Virus record (IMG/VR): IMGVR_UViG_3300033156_000316
Location: 1-25,387 of that record
Direction: 5' to 3' (one strand)
Source of the DNA: a virus
Length of the DNA stretch: 25,387 nucleotides
A model generated the notes under the pieces. That model saw nothing but the letters and a program-made list of their open reading frames with translations. It was not told the DNA's origin and made no database searches. Below, piece by piece: positions 13,509-21,160 of this stretch (the stretch's first letter is position 1; every line of letters begins with the position of its first letter). The translations under genes were made by a program, and so were the position numbers.

Positions 13509-13993
13509 TGGCAGTAGTGCCGACAGAGATGATTAGCCTGCCTCTCCACTATCTGAGGCTGATGCCTGCGGACAGCGCGACGTTTCGGACGTGGGTAGGC
13601 GCGGCAGACCAGGCCGAGGCGCTTGCCCGCGTATACGTTAACCGTGAAGCCTCGCCCGTTCGTCCCTTTGCCGTAGCTGCCTGGGCTACCAACTGGGGTA
13701 GGGAAGCAACTTCCGGCGGCGGCCGGAACTACTTCGAGCAGGTCGGTGACTTGATGTTGATGTTCGAAGATGATATTGCGGCCGGGCTTGACGAGGCAGA
13801 TGCATATTACACATTTACAAATACCGTCGGCGCCATCCTCGCAGAAATAGAAGCGCTTGCAGGCCAGGCGGGCTATCTCAACATCGTGTCGATTGCGGTC
13901 GAGAATGGCCCTGCAAGGCCGGGTTCGGATGAGAAGCAGACTACGGATGACTTTTACCAGGCACTTTACAGAATAGGATTTCAATCGGCATGA
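13508..13993 (+). CDS. Neck / tail-completion-type protein (161 aa)
   Basis: ATG 13508 overlaps the previous stop; the stop overlaps the next ATG (ATGA at 13990-13993), a tightly coupled arrangement. The protein is acidic (FEDDIAAGLDEADAYYTFTNTVGAIL) and ends in DDFYQALYRIGFQ, a late alpha-beta ending like those of tail-terminator or neck proteins. Position between attachment protein and tail tube supports a connector role. No specific family recognised. Confidence 0.5.
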   Translation: MAVVPTEMISLPLHYLRLMPADSATFRTWVGAADQAEALARVYVNREASPVRPFAVAAWATNWGREATSGGGRNYFEQVGDLMLMFEDDIAAGLDEADAYYTFTNTVGAILAEIEALAGQAGYLNIVSIAVENGPARPGSDEKQTTDDFYQALYRIGFQSA

Positions 13994-14484
13994 TAGTTAT
14001 CGATGCAAAAATCGAGAACACGTCGCTCCTGCTTTCAGTGAGGGCGATGCGGAAAGTAACCAAGTATTGCTTCTACCTGTTAGGTAAATACTGGCACGAG
14101 AAGATTCTGCCGAAGCACTTCAAGGCGGGAGCCTACAGTGAGTATAGCTACAGCCCCAGGGGTGCGAAGTACGAGGCGCGCAAGCTCAAAAAATATCAAC
14201 ACAGCATACCCAACGTGTTTACCGGCCTGATGCGCGACGAAGTTCTGAGCCAGGCCAATCAGGATGTCCGCGAAACATCAAAAGGCGTCAGGATTCACAT
14301 CCACGGCCCTAAATACACGTACCAGTACAAGCCGGGCGGGCCCGACAAGGCGGGAGAACTCATAGCGGTCAGTAACCGTGACAGGGAGATGCTGACGCGG
14401 TTTATGGAAAAACATCTTGAGTCGGAAGCGAAGAAATTAACAAAAGTTGGCGTGGCGAATGTCCAAAAGGGCATCGCGGGATAA
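13990..14484 (+). CDS. Neck or minor tail protein (HK97 gp10-like, 164 aa)
   Basis: ATG 13990 is coupled to the previous gene. Features: an N-terminal helix region with Tyr/Lys residues (KVTKYCFYLLGKYWHEKILPKHF), then YSPRGAKYEARKLKKYQ, TGLMRDEVLS and a basic C-terminal helix, the layout of HK97 gp10/lambda Z-like neck proteins. The call rests mainly on position (just before the tail tube gene) and on length. The next gene follows after a 16-base gap with AGGAGG. Confidence 0.55.
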   Translation: MIVIDAKIENTSLLLSVRAMRKVTKYCFYLLGKYWHEKILPKHFKAGAYSEYSYSPRGAKYEARKLKKYQHSIPNVFTGLMRDEVLSQANQDVRETSKGVRIHIHGPKYTYQYKPGGPDKAGELIAVSNRDREMLTRFMEKHLESEAKKLTKVGVANVQKGIAG

Positions 14485-14499
14485 CAGGAGGGAAGTGAG

Positions 14500-15438
14500 A
14501 TGGCGATTACGAATATGTTTACGCTTGCGCAGGTCAATATCAATCGAGATGTAGACGTCTTGCTTGCACAGATAGTTGACCAGAATGTCACGCTGGGCCT
14601 CAGCCGGTTCCTGGAAGGCTCCGACGGCGAGGTTGACAACCGCTACGTCGCGGTAAACGAGCAGCGGGCAATGATAGGATTCACAACGACGATGCTCGCT
14701 ACCGCACTTGGCCTGGCGGGCATAAACGGTACCCCGCTTGATGTTGACACGCCTGCAACAAAAGGCTCTCTGGAGGCGTTTTTCCAGCTTCTCGCGGAGG
14801 GTGCCACGCGTGCGGCCGGTGCGACACATACCATGCTGACCATCAACGAGGGGATACTTATCCCCCGGACCCTGTCGGCGTCCCAGGGCGCGGTAGCGCG
14901 TCTGGGCCTTGAAGCGCATGCAACTTATGACGGCACAAACAACCCGATTGTAATCGCGGCTTCTCAAGCGCTTCCGGGAACGCCCGGCGTGTCCGAGCTC
15001 TTTACGCTCGGGCCTATCCAGATAAACGGCGTGGCGATAAACGGCGTGGTGGATGTGGCGGTTGACTTCGGTATCGAGGTGTTGGTCGAAGGTTCCGATG
15101 GCGAGCCGTGGCCCCGGTTCGTAGCGATTATGCGCCGGCAGCCGAGTGTCAGTTTCAGCACCCCGGATGCGGGTATCCTCTCCACGCTCGGGATTACCGG
15201 CGCGGCCCAGGGTGCGACCGATTCCGTGATTTACTTCCGCAAAATAGCCGAGGGCGCAACCCGCGTGGCGGATGTTACCGCGGAACATATCAAAATTTCC
15301 GTAGATGAGGGACATATCAGTGTTGAGGACATAACCGGCTCGCACGGCGCGCGGCTGGGGGTACGCTGCACAATTACCCCAACCTACGATGGCACAAACG
15401 CTGTATTCGTAATAGATGCAGCCTCCGCAATAACGTAG
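14500..15438 (+). CDS. Major tail tube protein with tandem-duplicated domain (312 aa)
   Basis: The position before chaperone and tape measure identifies the tail tube. The protein is an internal duplication: residues ~9-158 and ~170-310 align along their length. EGSDGE occurs at 39-44 and 197-202, AEGATR at 99-104 and 250-255, TYDGTN at 142-147 and 295-300, and each half opens with an INxxVxI-type strand. Siphophage tubes are usually hexameric rings of one-domain subunits. A two-domain subunit would form trimeric rings with pseudo-sixfold symmetry, as known for T5 pb6. ATG 14500 has AACAGGAGG upstream. Confidence 0.75.
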   Translation: MAITNMFTLAQVNINRDVDVLLAQIVDQNVTLGLSRFLEGSDGEVDNRYVAVNEQRAMIGFTTTMLATALGLAGINGTPLDVDTPATKGSLEAFFQLLAEGATRAAGATHTMLTINEGILIPRTLSASQGAVARLGLEAHATYDGTNNPIVIAASQALPGTPGVSELFTLGPIQINGVAINGVVDVAVDFGIEVLVEGSDGEPWPRFVAIMRRQPSVSFSTPDAGILSTLGITGAAQGATDSVIYFRKIAEGATRVADVTAEHIKISVDEGHISVEDITGSHGARLGVRCTITPTYDGTNAVFVIDAASAIT

Positions 15439-15459
15439 AAACACTTTGAGGGGAGTGGT

Positions 15460-16185
15460 ATGTGCATTTACTTTTGGGAGACTGCCAAGCAGCTTGTCAA
15501 TAAGGCAAAAGTTGTGGAACTGGGGCTTGGTTACGCTTTTGAGACGCCTTCCGTCGCTTCGGCCCACGCGGATACCGGCCCAGGCGGAAAGGCCGGCGTC
15601 ACATTCTCCGCAAGCAGCAAAGCCGGCATGGTGCGATTCAAGCCTGAAGAGCAAGTCTGGGAGCCATACCCCGGCAAGGAGGGCCTGTGGCTCGGCTTCT
15701 GGAAAGAGAACCACCCCACGCCTGATGACCTGCTCCGCCGGAAGCCGAAGGACGGCCATTTTGTCGAGCTTTGCGACGGGCAGGAATGGCTCATCCCGGT
15801 TGCGCGTGCAGTAGACGGGAGCTCGCCCCTGCCCCGCGCCCTGAAAAACGACGGTGCGAACTGGCTTGTCGGTGATGTCAAGGAAGCGTTCAAGGACTAC
15901 TTCGCGCGCGCCTGCCAGTTGTGGGATGTGATGTTCCCGGCTGAAGGAGTGGCGTCGGACGAAGATAGAATCGTAACGATTGCGGGCGCGGCCGACCTCT
16001 GCGTTATCGCGCTGTCAATCAATTACCGCGTGAGCGCGGCTGAAATATCACTGCTTGAGCTTCTCGATACTGAAATATACACTGCCGTTTGCAAGGCGGT
16101 TGTTGACTACCCGACACTTGAAGCGATGGTAAAAAAAAACGAAACGCCCGGCGCTCAGTCTTCGACGCCTGGAGACGCGGACTGA
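15460..16185 (+). CDS. Tail assembly chaperone, zero-frame product (G-like, 241 aa)
   Basis: The gene sits between tail tube and tape measure, where tail chaperones (lambda G and GT) are encoded. ATG 15460 follows GAGGGGAGTGG. The body (residues ~60-215) contains 'KPEEQVWEPYPGKEGLWLGFWKENH', 'EWLIPVARAVDGSSPLPRAL' and helices with 'LELLDTEIYTAVCKAVVDYP'. The zero-frame tail after the A9 run (16131-16139) is short and featureless (ETPGAQSSTPGDAD). A longer -1 frame product is described separately. Family assignment is by position and shape, not by clear sequence match. Confidence 0.65.
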   Translation: MCIYFWETAKQLVNKAKVVELGLGYAFETPSVASAHADTGPGGKAGVTFSASSKAGMVRFKPEEQVWEPYPGKEGLWLGFWKENHPTPDDLLRRKPKDGHFVELCDGQEWLIPVARAVDGSSPLPRALKNDGANWLVGDVKEAFKDYFARACQLWDVMFPAEGVASDEDRIVTIAGAADLCVIALSINYRVSAAEISLLELLDTEIYTAVCKAVVDYPTLEAMVKKNETPGAQSSTPGDAD

Positions 16186-16235
16186 TGCCGGGTTATAGAC
16201 CGACTGTTGCGGAACTTGACTGCTTGGAGATGTGA
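15460..16235 (+). CDS. Tail assembly chaperone, -1 frameshift extended product (GT-like, ~258 aa)
   Basis: After codon 227, ribosomes could slip by -1 on A-AAA-AAC (16134-16140), which lies within nine A residues. The new frame is open from 16140 to a TGA at 16233-16235, adding 31 residues (RNARRSVFDAWRRGLMPGY then RPTVAELDCLEM). The added piece looks like natural protein: it carries aromatic and hydrophobic positions, and its stop overlaps the tape-measure ATG (TGATG). This is the G/GT arrangement known in many siphophages. The slip itself is inferred. An alternative, a separate 16-codon gene from ATG 16182, is less attractive. Confidence 0.6.
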
Positions 16236-17677
16236 TGGCAGGCGGCGTGAAATTTGTCGTGACCGGAGATGTGAGCCACGTTGAGAAAGCTCTCCACAAG
16301 ATGCAGCGGCAGGTAGAGAGTCTTAAAGGCCAACTAAAAGCGGCGGGCAAAAAAGGCAAGGAGGGCGCGGAAACTGCCGGCAAGGGTTTCAATAAACTTG
16401 GAACAGCGACAAAAAAGGCACTCGACCCCGCCGTGCTTCTGTCCTATGCGGCCGGGTTTGTTGGAGTCCAGGCGGCTATAGGTAAAGTTACGGAAGCGCT
16501 CAAGGCGATGCATGAGGAGCGTAAACGCGGCGCGCAACTGATGCGCGAGTCCGCTACCGGCCTTGCGTCCCTTGCGCAGCTTGCGGGCGGCGACGCGGGA
16601 AAGTTACGCGGGCTGATTGAAAAGGCCAAGGAAGTACGCAAGGCGGGCGGGGCCCCTACCCTGACGGAAGCGGCAAACCTGGTTTTCCAACTCGAATCTG
16701 CCGGCGCTATTCAGGAACGGGGGTTTTTCGGCAAGCTCCAAACAGTCACGCCAGCAACCGAGGCCGCAGGCGCAGCGGCAAAGATACAGGCCGCGATGGG
16801 TTTCAAGGAAACCGGCAAGTTGCAGGATATTCTCAGTGGTGCGGCAGCGGCAGCCGCGCCCGTAACCGGCGCCGGGATTGGCGATATTCTGGGCGCGGCA
16901 ACGAAGCCCGCCAAGATTGCTCATACAATGGGCATCTCCGATGAGGAGTTATTTGCCGCGATTTCCATAGTTGCAAAAGGAACCGAAACGGCGGATGTAG
17001 CGGGTACGCAGGTCCAATCATTTCTCGTTTCGATGATGCAGAAACCCGAATACAAAGGATTGTCAATCCAACAGATGGTTGAAAAGGTTCAGAAAAAAGC
17101 CTTGCCAGAAGCGGAATTGAAAAAGTTTTTTGGAAGAAAAGAGGCCGCGCTCGGGTTTCTTGCGCTTGAGGGCGGCGAGTTCCCGGGAATGACAAAGGCC
17201 ATTACGGAAGCAAAAGAGACAAATCTAATTGGCAAGATAGTTGGAAGCGCGATGGCAATACCTGCTATCCAAGCGGTGCGGGGGCAGGTTGCACTCGAAG
17301 GCCAAGAGGAAGTAGTGGACATCGAAAAATTCGGCCTGAAACAAATAGAACGCGAAAAAGCACTGTCGAGAACGAGGATAAAATCAAAGGAAGCCGAAGA
17401 ATCAGGGGCAAAAAGATATGTGCGGGGGAAAGTTGGGGGGGCGGCGGAGTTTCTTGGCGCGGAGCCGGAAGTGGTTGAGTCTGCTGGGGGGGCGTTAACT
17501 GATGTATTATGGGGCATTGTTAAGACTGGGCTGAAAGGAGCAGAATACGCCGATCCAGGGACGTGGATATTGAAAGAAATATTAAAGGTGTTGCAGAGTA
17601 CCAATAAGAAGACGGCACCCGGCCCGACTCTTCCCAAAGACCAGATACCCCAAGCGGGAGCGGGAGGGGAGTGGTAG
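16235..17677 (+). CDS. Tape measure protein (480 aa)
   Basis: Sets tail length and helps DNA ejection. It begins MAGGVKFVVTGDVSHVEKAL, typical of tape measures, followed by long helical segments (KMQRQVESLKGQLKAAGKK...), an Ala/Gly-rich hydrophobic stretch (residues ~200-225: GAAAAAAPVTGAGIGDIL), and an 'IGKIVGSAMAIPAIQAVRG' segment. At 480 residues and about 0.15 nm per residue it would give a short tail near 70 nm. ATG 16235 overlaps the frameshift product's stop; GTG 16232 is the alternative. The 3' third has more A and longer Lys runs than the rest. Confidence 0.75.
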   Translation: MAGGVKFVVTGDVSHVEKALHKMQRQVESLKGQLKAAGKKGKEGAETAGKGFNKLGTATKKALDPAVLLSYAAGFVGVQAAIGKVTEALKAMHEERKRGAQLMRESATGLASLAQLAGGDAGKLRGLIEKAKEVRKAGGAPTLTEAANLVFQLESAGAIQERGFFGKLQTVTPATEAAGAAAKIQAAMGFKETGKLQDILSGAAAAAAPVTGAGIGDILGAATKPAKIAHTMGISDEELFAAISIVAKGTETADVAGTQVQSFLVSMMQKPEYKGLSIQQMVEKVQKKALPEAELKKFFGRKEAALGFLALEGGEFPGMTKAITEAKETNLIGKIVGSAMAIPAIQAVRGQVALEGQEEVVDIEKFGLKQIEREKALSRTRIKSKEAEESGAKRYVRGKVGGAAEFLGAEPEVVESAGGALTDVLWGIVKTGLKGAEYADPGTWILKEILKVLQSTNKKTAPGPTLPKDQIPQAGAGGEW

Positions 17678-17680
17678 AAA

Positions 17681-18049
17681 ATGGCGACTAACGTCGGCGG
17701 AACATCCTGCGATATAGTAAACGCAACGGTAAATGCACTCGCAACTGCGCTTGACTTGTGGACCGTCGCGGGGCTCAACGGTATCGGCGCGATGGACTTC
17801 GGAGCCAACAAATCATCGTTTGTCGTAACTGCCGTTAAGTTCGATACTTCCGCTAATATAGAGACCTGGTTTGCAACGCTCCGGGCGTTGCAGGGGTATT
17901 CGATATCAATCGAAACCGGCCCGGGCAACGCCGTGGTTTCTACCGGCCTGCTTGTGGTCGAGGTTTCACGCGGGCAGCGCCAGGGCTGCATATATGAGGG
18001 AAATGACAGAGTGAGAGGGACGATGCAGTTGCAGGGGGTAATTCCATAA
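17681..18049 (+). CDS. Minor tail protein (122 aa), role unknown
   Basis: ATG 17681 follows the tape-measure stop by three bases with GGGAGGGGAG upstream. The protein is beta-rich (SFVVTAVKFDTSANIETWFA, GYSISIETGPGNAVVSTGLL, VVEVSRGQRQGCIYEGNDRV). In siphophages the gene after the tape measure usually encodes the distal tail protein, but this one is much shorter than those. I do not recognise a family. Confidence 0.5.
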   Translation: MATNVGGTSCDIVNATVNALATALDLWTVAGLNGIGAMDFGANKSSFVVTAVKFDTSANIETWFATLRALQGYSISIETGPGNAVVSTGLLVVEVSRGQRQGCIYEGNDRVRGTMQLQGVIP

Positions 18050-18367
18050 ATGGCCATCACGAGCTACTCACAGGCTTATCATGACGATATAGTGACCGTT
18101 ACGGCCGTGTCAGACCTTTCAGGCTTAATATACTACCATTGGTACCGCGACGGCGCTTATATAGGCACTACGACGTCAGGAAGCATGGATTTTCGCCTTG
18201 AGGCCGGTGACCAGGCGCGGGTCGAAGTTTTTGACACGAATGACCCCGACTATGACCCGGAGGCGAACACCCCGGAAGAATACCCTGCGCGCAGAACGTT
18301 GTGGTGGCTCCGGTCACTGAGCTCGGATGTTGATTATTATAGGGTTGAGCGAAGGGTGGGGCTATGA
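18050..18367 (+). CDS. Ig/FN3-containing tail protein, N-terminal part (105 aa)
   Basis: ATG 18050 follows the previous TAA directly. Residues ~10-62 look like an Ig-like sandwich (DIVTVTAVSDLSGLIYYHWY, RLEAGDQARVEVFD). Residues ~83-103 (TLWWLRSLSSDVDYYRVERR) look like the first strands of a fibronectin-III-type domain, after which the frame ends abruptly at VGL. The missing second half of such a domain appears at the end of the next gene (from residue 363). Its stop overlaps the next ATG. I therefore think this is the N-terminal half of a gene split by an inserted beta-helix domain. Confidence 0.6.
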   Translation: MAITSYSQAYHDDIVTVTAVSDLSGLIYYHWYRDGAYIGTTTSGSMDFRLEAGDQARVEVFDTNDPDYDPEANTPEEYPARRTLWWLRSLSSDVDYYRVERRVGL

Positions 18368-19701
18368 CGGTAAGGCTTGTACCTACTGACTATGCAGATA
18401 TAGCGGCCGCAGTTGCGGCGTGTGCGGCAACAGGTGATACTATCCGTCTTGAATCCGCGCACAGTCCGTTTCAAGGCGCGAACAACAAAAACATCGACCC
18501 CGGCGGCAAGGACATTATTTTCGAGGGCGACACAACAGACCCAGCCGACACTGTTATCGACTGCGAAAATTCTGGCCGCGCATTTTATATTCACAATGGT
18601 GAAACACTTGACTTGATTATCCGTAACCTGACAATTTATGATGGCTATGCTGTTGGTGCAAGTGTTTCTGGTGGTGGCGTATGGCTCACAAACACATCCA
18701 AGTTGACAATCAGTAATTGTATAATAGATGATTGTCGTGCTTGTTGGGGGGCCGGAATAAAAGTAGACGTTTCGTCCGAATTGGTGATGTCCGATTCAAT
18801 ACTAAAAAACGGCCACAACGCTGATTATGCCGGAGCTTTGTATTTTCATACTGCAACCGGAACTATAACAAACTGCCAATTTTACAGCAATCAAGCTGTT
18901 AGTGGTGGTGCTCTTTATTGCTATTCCAGTTCTCCTACTTTTACGTGCTGTTTATTTTATGACAATACTGCTGCCAGTCGTGGCGGTGCGATTTTTATAC
19001 GTCAGGATGCGCACCCAACATTCCATAATTGCACAATCACAGAAAACAGTCTTTCAACTTCGGTCAATCATGGCGGGGGCTTGCATACTTATAACGCCAG
19101 CGGTAGAGCCACGCTTACTGACTGTATCTTGTGGAATAACACGGCTCCGATACAACCCTATGACGCGCAGTGTTTCGGGGCGGTAGTTTTTAATTATTGC
19201 GATTGCCGTTCTGCTTTACCGTATATCGACGGTTCTTTCACTCGCAACAACTGCATAGAGGCCGACCCGCAATTTGTTGCCGGGCCAGGCGGCAATTATT
19301 ATCTTAGCCAGATAGCCGCCGGGCAAGATGCGGATAGTCCCTGCCTCGATGCTGGCAGCGATACAGTAACTGGTCTTGGACTTGGTGATAGGATAACTCG
19401 AACCGACCAGTCGTATGATGTGAGCCGCGTAGATATGGGGTGGCATTATGTGGGCGCGTTCGCCTGGGAAACTATCGGCATCGTACCTCACGATGATGCT
19501 CAATGGGTTTACAGTCTACTCAGCCCGCGTCTTGATGACCTTGCGGATGCGGAATTCCGGGTTGTCCCGGTAGACAAGGCGGGCAATGACGGTACTGCGC
19601 TTGCGCTGAGTTCAGAGAGGGTTGTCAGGACGCCGGATGGTCCCGACTTCACGGTGACTTTCGATTCAGGTACAACGAAAGTTACTTTTGCGGCGGTGTG
19701 A
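18364..19701 (+). CDS. Right-handed beta-helix ('choice-of-anchor Q'-type) tail protein with FN3-type end
   Basis: ATG 18364 overlaps the previous stop. Residues ~1-362 are a parallel beta-helix: opening VPTDYADIAAAVAACAATGD, repeated coils with turns such as NLTIYDG, SNCIIDD, NCQFYSN, CLFYDN and NCTITENS, and the ending EADPQF...NYYLSQI...SPCLDAGSD...VDMGWHY. That ending is the signature of secreted beta-helix proteins very common in planctomycete-like bacteria. Residues ~363-445 (WETIGIVPHDDAQW, AEFRVVPVDKAGNDG, VRTPDGPDFTV) are an FN3-type end. The helix DNA is AT-richer: about 37-40% GC in two 60-base lines versus 58-73% in neighbouring tail genes. Probably a receptor-binding or matrix-binding tail fibre that captured a host domain. 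Confidence 0.7.
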   Translation: MTVRLVPTDYADIAAAVAACAATGDTIRLESAHSPFQGANNKNIDPGGKDIIFEGDTTDPADTVIDCENSGRAFYIHNGETLDLIIRNLTIYDGYAVGASVSGGGVWLTNTSKLTISNCIIDDCRACWGAGIKVDVSSELVMSDSILKNGHNADYAGALYFHTATGTITNCQFYSNQAVSGGALYCYSSSPTFTCCLFYDNTAASRGGAIFIRQDAHPTFHNCTITENSLSTSVNHGGGLHTYNASGRATLTDCILWNNTAPIQPYDAQCFGAVVFNYCDCRSALPYIDGSFTRNNCIEADPQFVAGPGGNYYLSQIAAGQDADSPCLDAGSDTVTGLGLGDRITRTDQSYDVSRVDMGWHYVGAFAWETIGIVPHDDAQWVYSLLSPRLDDLADAEFRVVPVDKAGNDGTALALSSERVVRTPDGPDFTVTFDSGTTKVTFAAV

Positions 19702-19702
19702 T

Positions 19703-19731
19703 GAAGCCCCATGCGCAAGCGTGGGGAGATA
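19703..19731 (+). repeat. Hairpin repeat copy 8
   Basis: Hairpin 19707-19726, starting two bases after the stop of the beta-helix gene. Followed by the second ACAGATT tandem element. Confidence 0.92.
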
Positions 19732-19736
19732 AGAAT

Positions 19737-19766
19737 AAACCACAGATTGCACAGATTACACAGATT
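19737..19766 (+). repeat. Tandem ACAGATT spacer repeat, copy 2
   Basis: CCACAGATTGCACAGATT then ACACAGATT, directly behind hairpin copy 8, matching the order seen at 6534-6594. Confidence 0.7.
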
Positions 19767-19770
19767 GAAG

Positions 19771-19795
19771 GAGAAAGTAGGGAGTAGTAAGTAGA
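19771..19795 (+). repeat. GTAGGGAGTAGTAAGTAG element
   Basis: Purine-rich GTAG-word run between the ACAGATT element and hairpin copy 9. It is the last of the composite spacer pieces in this gap and is followed by the palindrome GGCGGCGGGGCCGCC (19799-19813). Confidence 0.45.
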
Positions 19796-19813
19796 GCTGG
19801 CGGCGGGGCCGCC

Positions 19814-19842
19814 GAAACCCCATGCGCAAGCGTGGGGAGATA
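19814..19842 (+). repeat. Hairpin repeat copy 9
   Basis: Hairpin 19818-19837, 111 bases after copy 8. It is preceded by GCCGCCGAAACCCC (also at 9726) and followed by AGATAGATAGGAACGA and ATG 19854. Confidence 0.92.
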
Positions 19843-19853
19843 GATAGGAACGA

Positions 19854-20651
19854 ATGGCAATAAGCAATCAACCTCTAATCGTACCACGGCGGAGAGCGGC
19901 AATCCCGGCGCAGTTGCCGATATGGCTCCGAGGTCCTAATGCCTATCTCTTGCCTGAGCTGTCTGAAGGCGTCCACTTGCCGGAAGCCCGCCATGGCGAT
20001 GCCCTGCGTTTGAAACTTGCGGGCGTAGAGACCGAGAGCCTCATCGCGGTAGGAACGATTCCCGGCGTGGCCGTGCTGGCTGCAGGGGGCCGCAACGGGC
20101 CGGGGGTAGGGTGTCTGAGAGCCTCGGGCGACGGGACGCTGCTATCATGGTGTGCGCCCGGCTCGAACAGGTTCGGCTCGACTACCGATTGCAGCGTGGA
20201 CGGGAACCACCTACTCGAGGACGGCCGGTACCCCGGCAAGTGGCTCCGCGTCCAGGTGTATAATACTTACATGAATCCCGGCGTGGCGGAAGCGAAAGTA
20301 TTTCTTGCCGATGCCTACAACAACGGGCCGGGCCATGATGACCTCAGCGCGGCCGAGGCGGCCGCCGGTGATATCGAGGATTACACCATTTCGCTTACAA
20401 ATGATAGCCCGATGGACATCTTGCACGTGAAGGCGTGGCTTGAAGTAGGTACGGCACGGATAATAGAAATCAGCAGCGATGACGCGAACTACTATTCGCC
20501 GACCTACGAGGACCACATAAACACGCTTTTCTGGGCGCGCATCGCATCCGGGGCGAGCGAAACACTCTATTTGAGAAGAACGATAACGGCCGGGGCAGAC
20601 AGTGACCCGGGCGTGTTAAATCACCTGCAGTTTGCTTTTGACAGTATTTGA
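19854..20651 (+). CDS. Minor tail / structural protein (265 aa)
   Basis: ATG 19854 follows AGGAACGA next to hairpin copy 9. The protein opens MAISNQPLIVPRRRAAIPAQ and reads as a beta-rich structural protein: VETESLIAVGTIPGVAV, GRYPGKWLRVQVYNTYM, MDILHVKAWLEVGTARIIEI, ETLYLRRTITAG. Strand-rich, no signal peptide, in the tail-tip gene cluster, so a virion protein is likely. No family recognised. The GDIEDYTISL stretch resembles strands in fibre base proteins, but this is weak. Confidence 0.5.
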   Translation: MAISNQPLIVPRRRAAIPAQLPIWLRGPNAYLLPELSEGVHLPEARHGDALRLKLAGVETESLIAVGTIPGVAVLAAGGRNGPGVGCLRASGDGTLLSWCAPGSNRFGSTTDCSVDGNHLLEDGRYPGKWLRVQVYNTYMNPGVAEAKVFLADAYNNGPGHDDLSAAEAAAGDIEDYTISLTNDSPMDILHVKAWLEVGTARIIEISSDDANYYSPTYEDHINTLFWARIASGASETLYLRRTITAGADSDPGVLNHLQFAFDSI

Positions 20652-20659
20652 GGTTTCTT

Positions 20660-20688
20660 TATCTCCCCACGCTTGCGCATGGGGTTTC
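20660..20688 (-). repeat. Hairpin repeat copy 10 (inverted)
   Basis: The only copy in opposite orientation: TATCT, CCCCACGCTTGCGCATGGGG (20665-20684), TTTC. On the transcribed strand its RNA has a C-A mismatch where other copies have G-U, and the loop is UUGC. Confidence 0.92.
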
Positions 20689-20702
20689 AAGGGAGGATTG
20701 AG

Positions 20703-21152
20703 ATGGCTGGAAGACGAGGGATGGGGGTTGTAAAGGGCATTACGCTCGCCGCAGCGACGGTCGAGACGCTTATACAGCTTATCGCAGCTGCGAACCATGC
20801 AATCAAAATCACAGAGATTATGATTGGTTTCCACGGCGTGGACGCGACGCACGAGCCGGTGCTGGTCGAAATCCTGCGCCAGATGGATGCAGGTACGGCA
20901 TCTGCACTTACACTTGTCAAGGCGGATGACAGTGTGGCGGATACGCTCGACACGACCGCACAGAAGACAATCAAGGTAGAACCGACTGAGGGCGATGTGC
21001 TGAAGGCACTCACCATACATCCGCAAACAAGCGTGATTTACCCGGTACCTCCGGACGCGCCACTTGTCTGCGGCGCCGGTGACAGAATCGCCGTGCGAGC
21101 GATGGCGCCGAATGCCGTCAACTGTGATATTACAGTCACTTTCGAGGAATAA
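20703..21152 (+). CDS. Structural protein (149 aa)
   Basis: ATG 20703 follows GGGAGG and the inverted hairpin. The protein (GVVKGITLAAATVETLIQLI, AIKITEIMIGFHGVDATHEP, DRIAVRAMAPNAVNCDITV) is a compact beta sandwich by pattern. It sits in the fibre and hub cluster, between two hairpin-bordered gaps, so it may be a self-contained accessory cassette. No family recognised. Confidence 0.5.
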   Translation: MAGRRGMGVVKGITLAAATVETLIQLIAAANHAIKITEIMIGFHGVDATHEPVLVEILRQMDAGTASALTLVKADDSVADTLDTTAQKTIKVEPTEGDVLKALTIHPQTSVIYPVPPDAPLVCGAGDRIAVRAMAPNAVNCDITVTFEE

Positions 21153-21160
21153 AAACTTCG

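Noticed and set aside
16182-16235. Separate 16-codon gene after the tail chaperone
   Set aside because: Too short to judge, and its sequence is the end of a longer -1 frame that is open from the slippery run, which explains it better.
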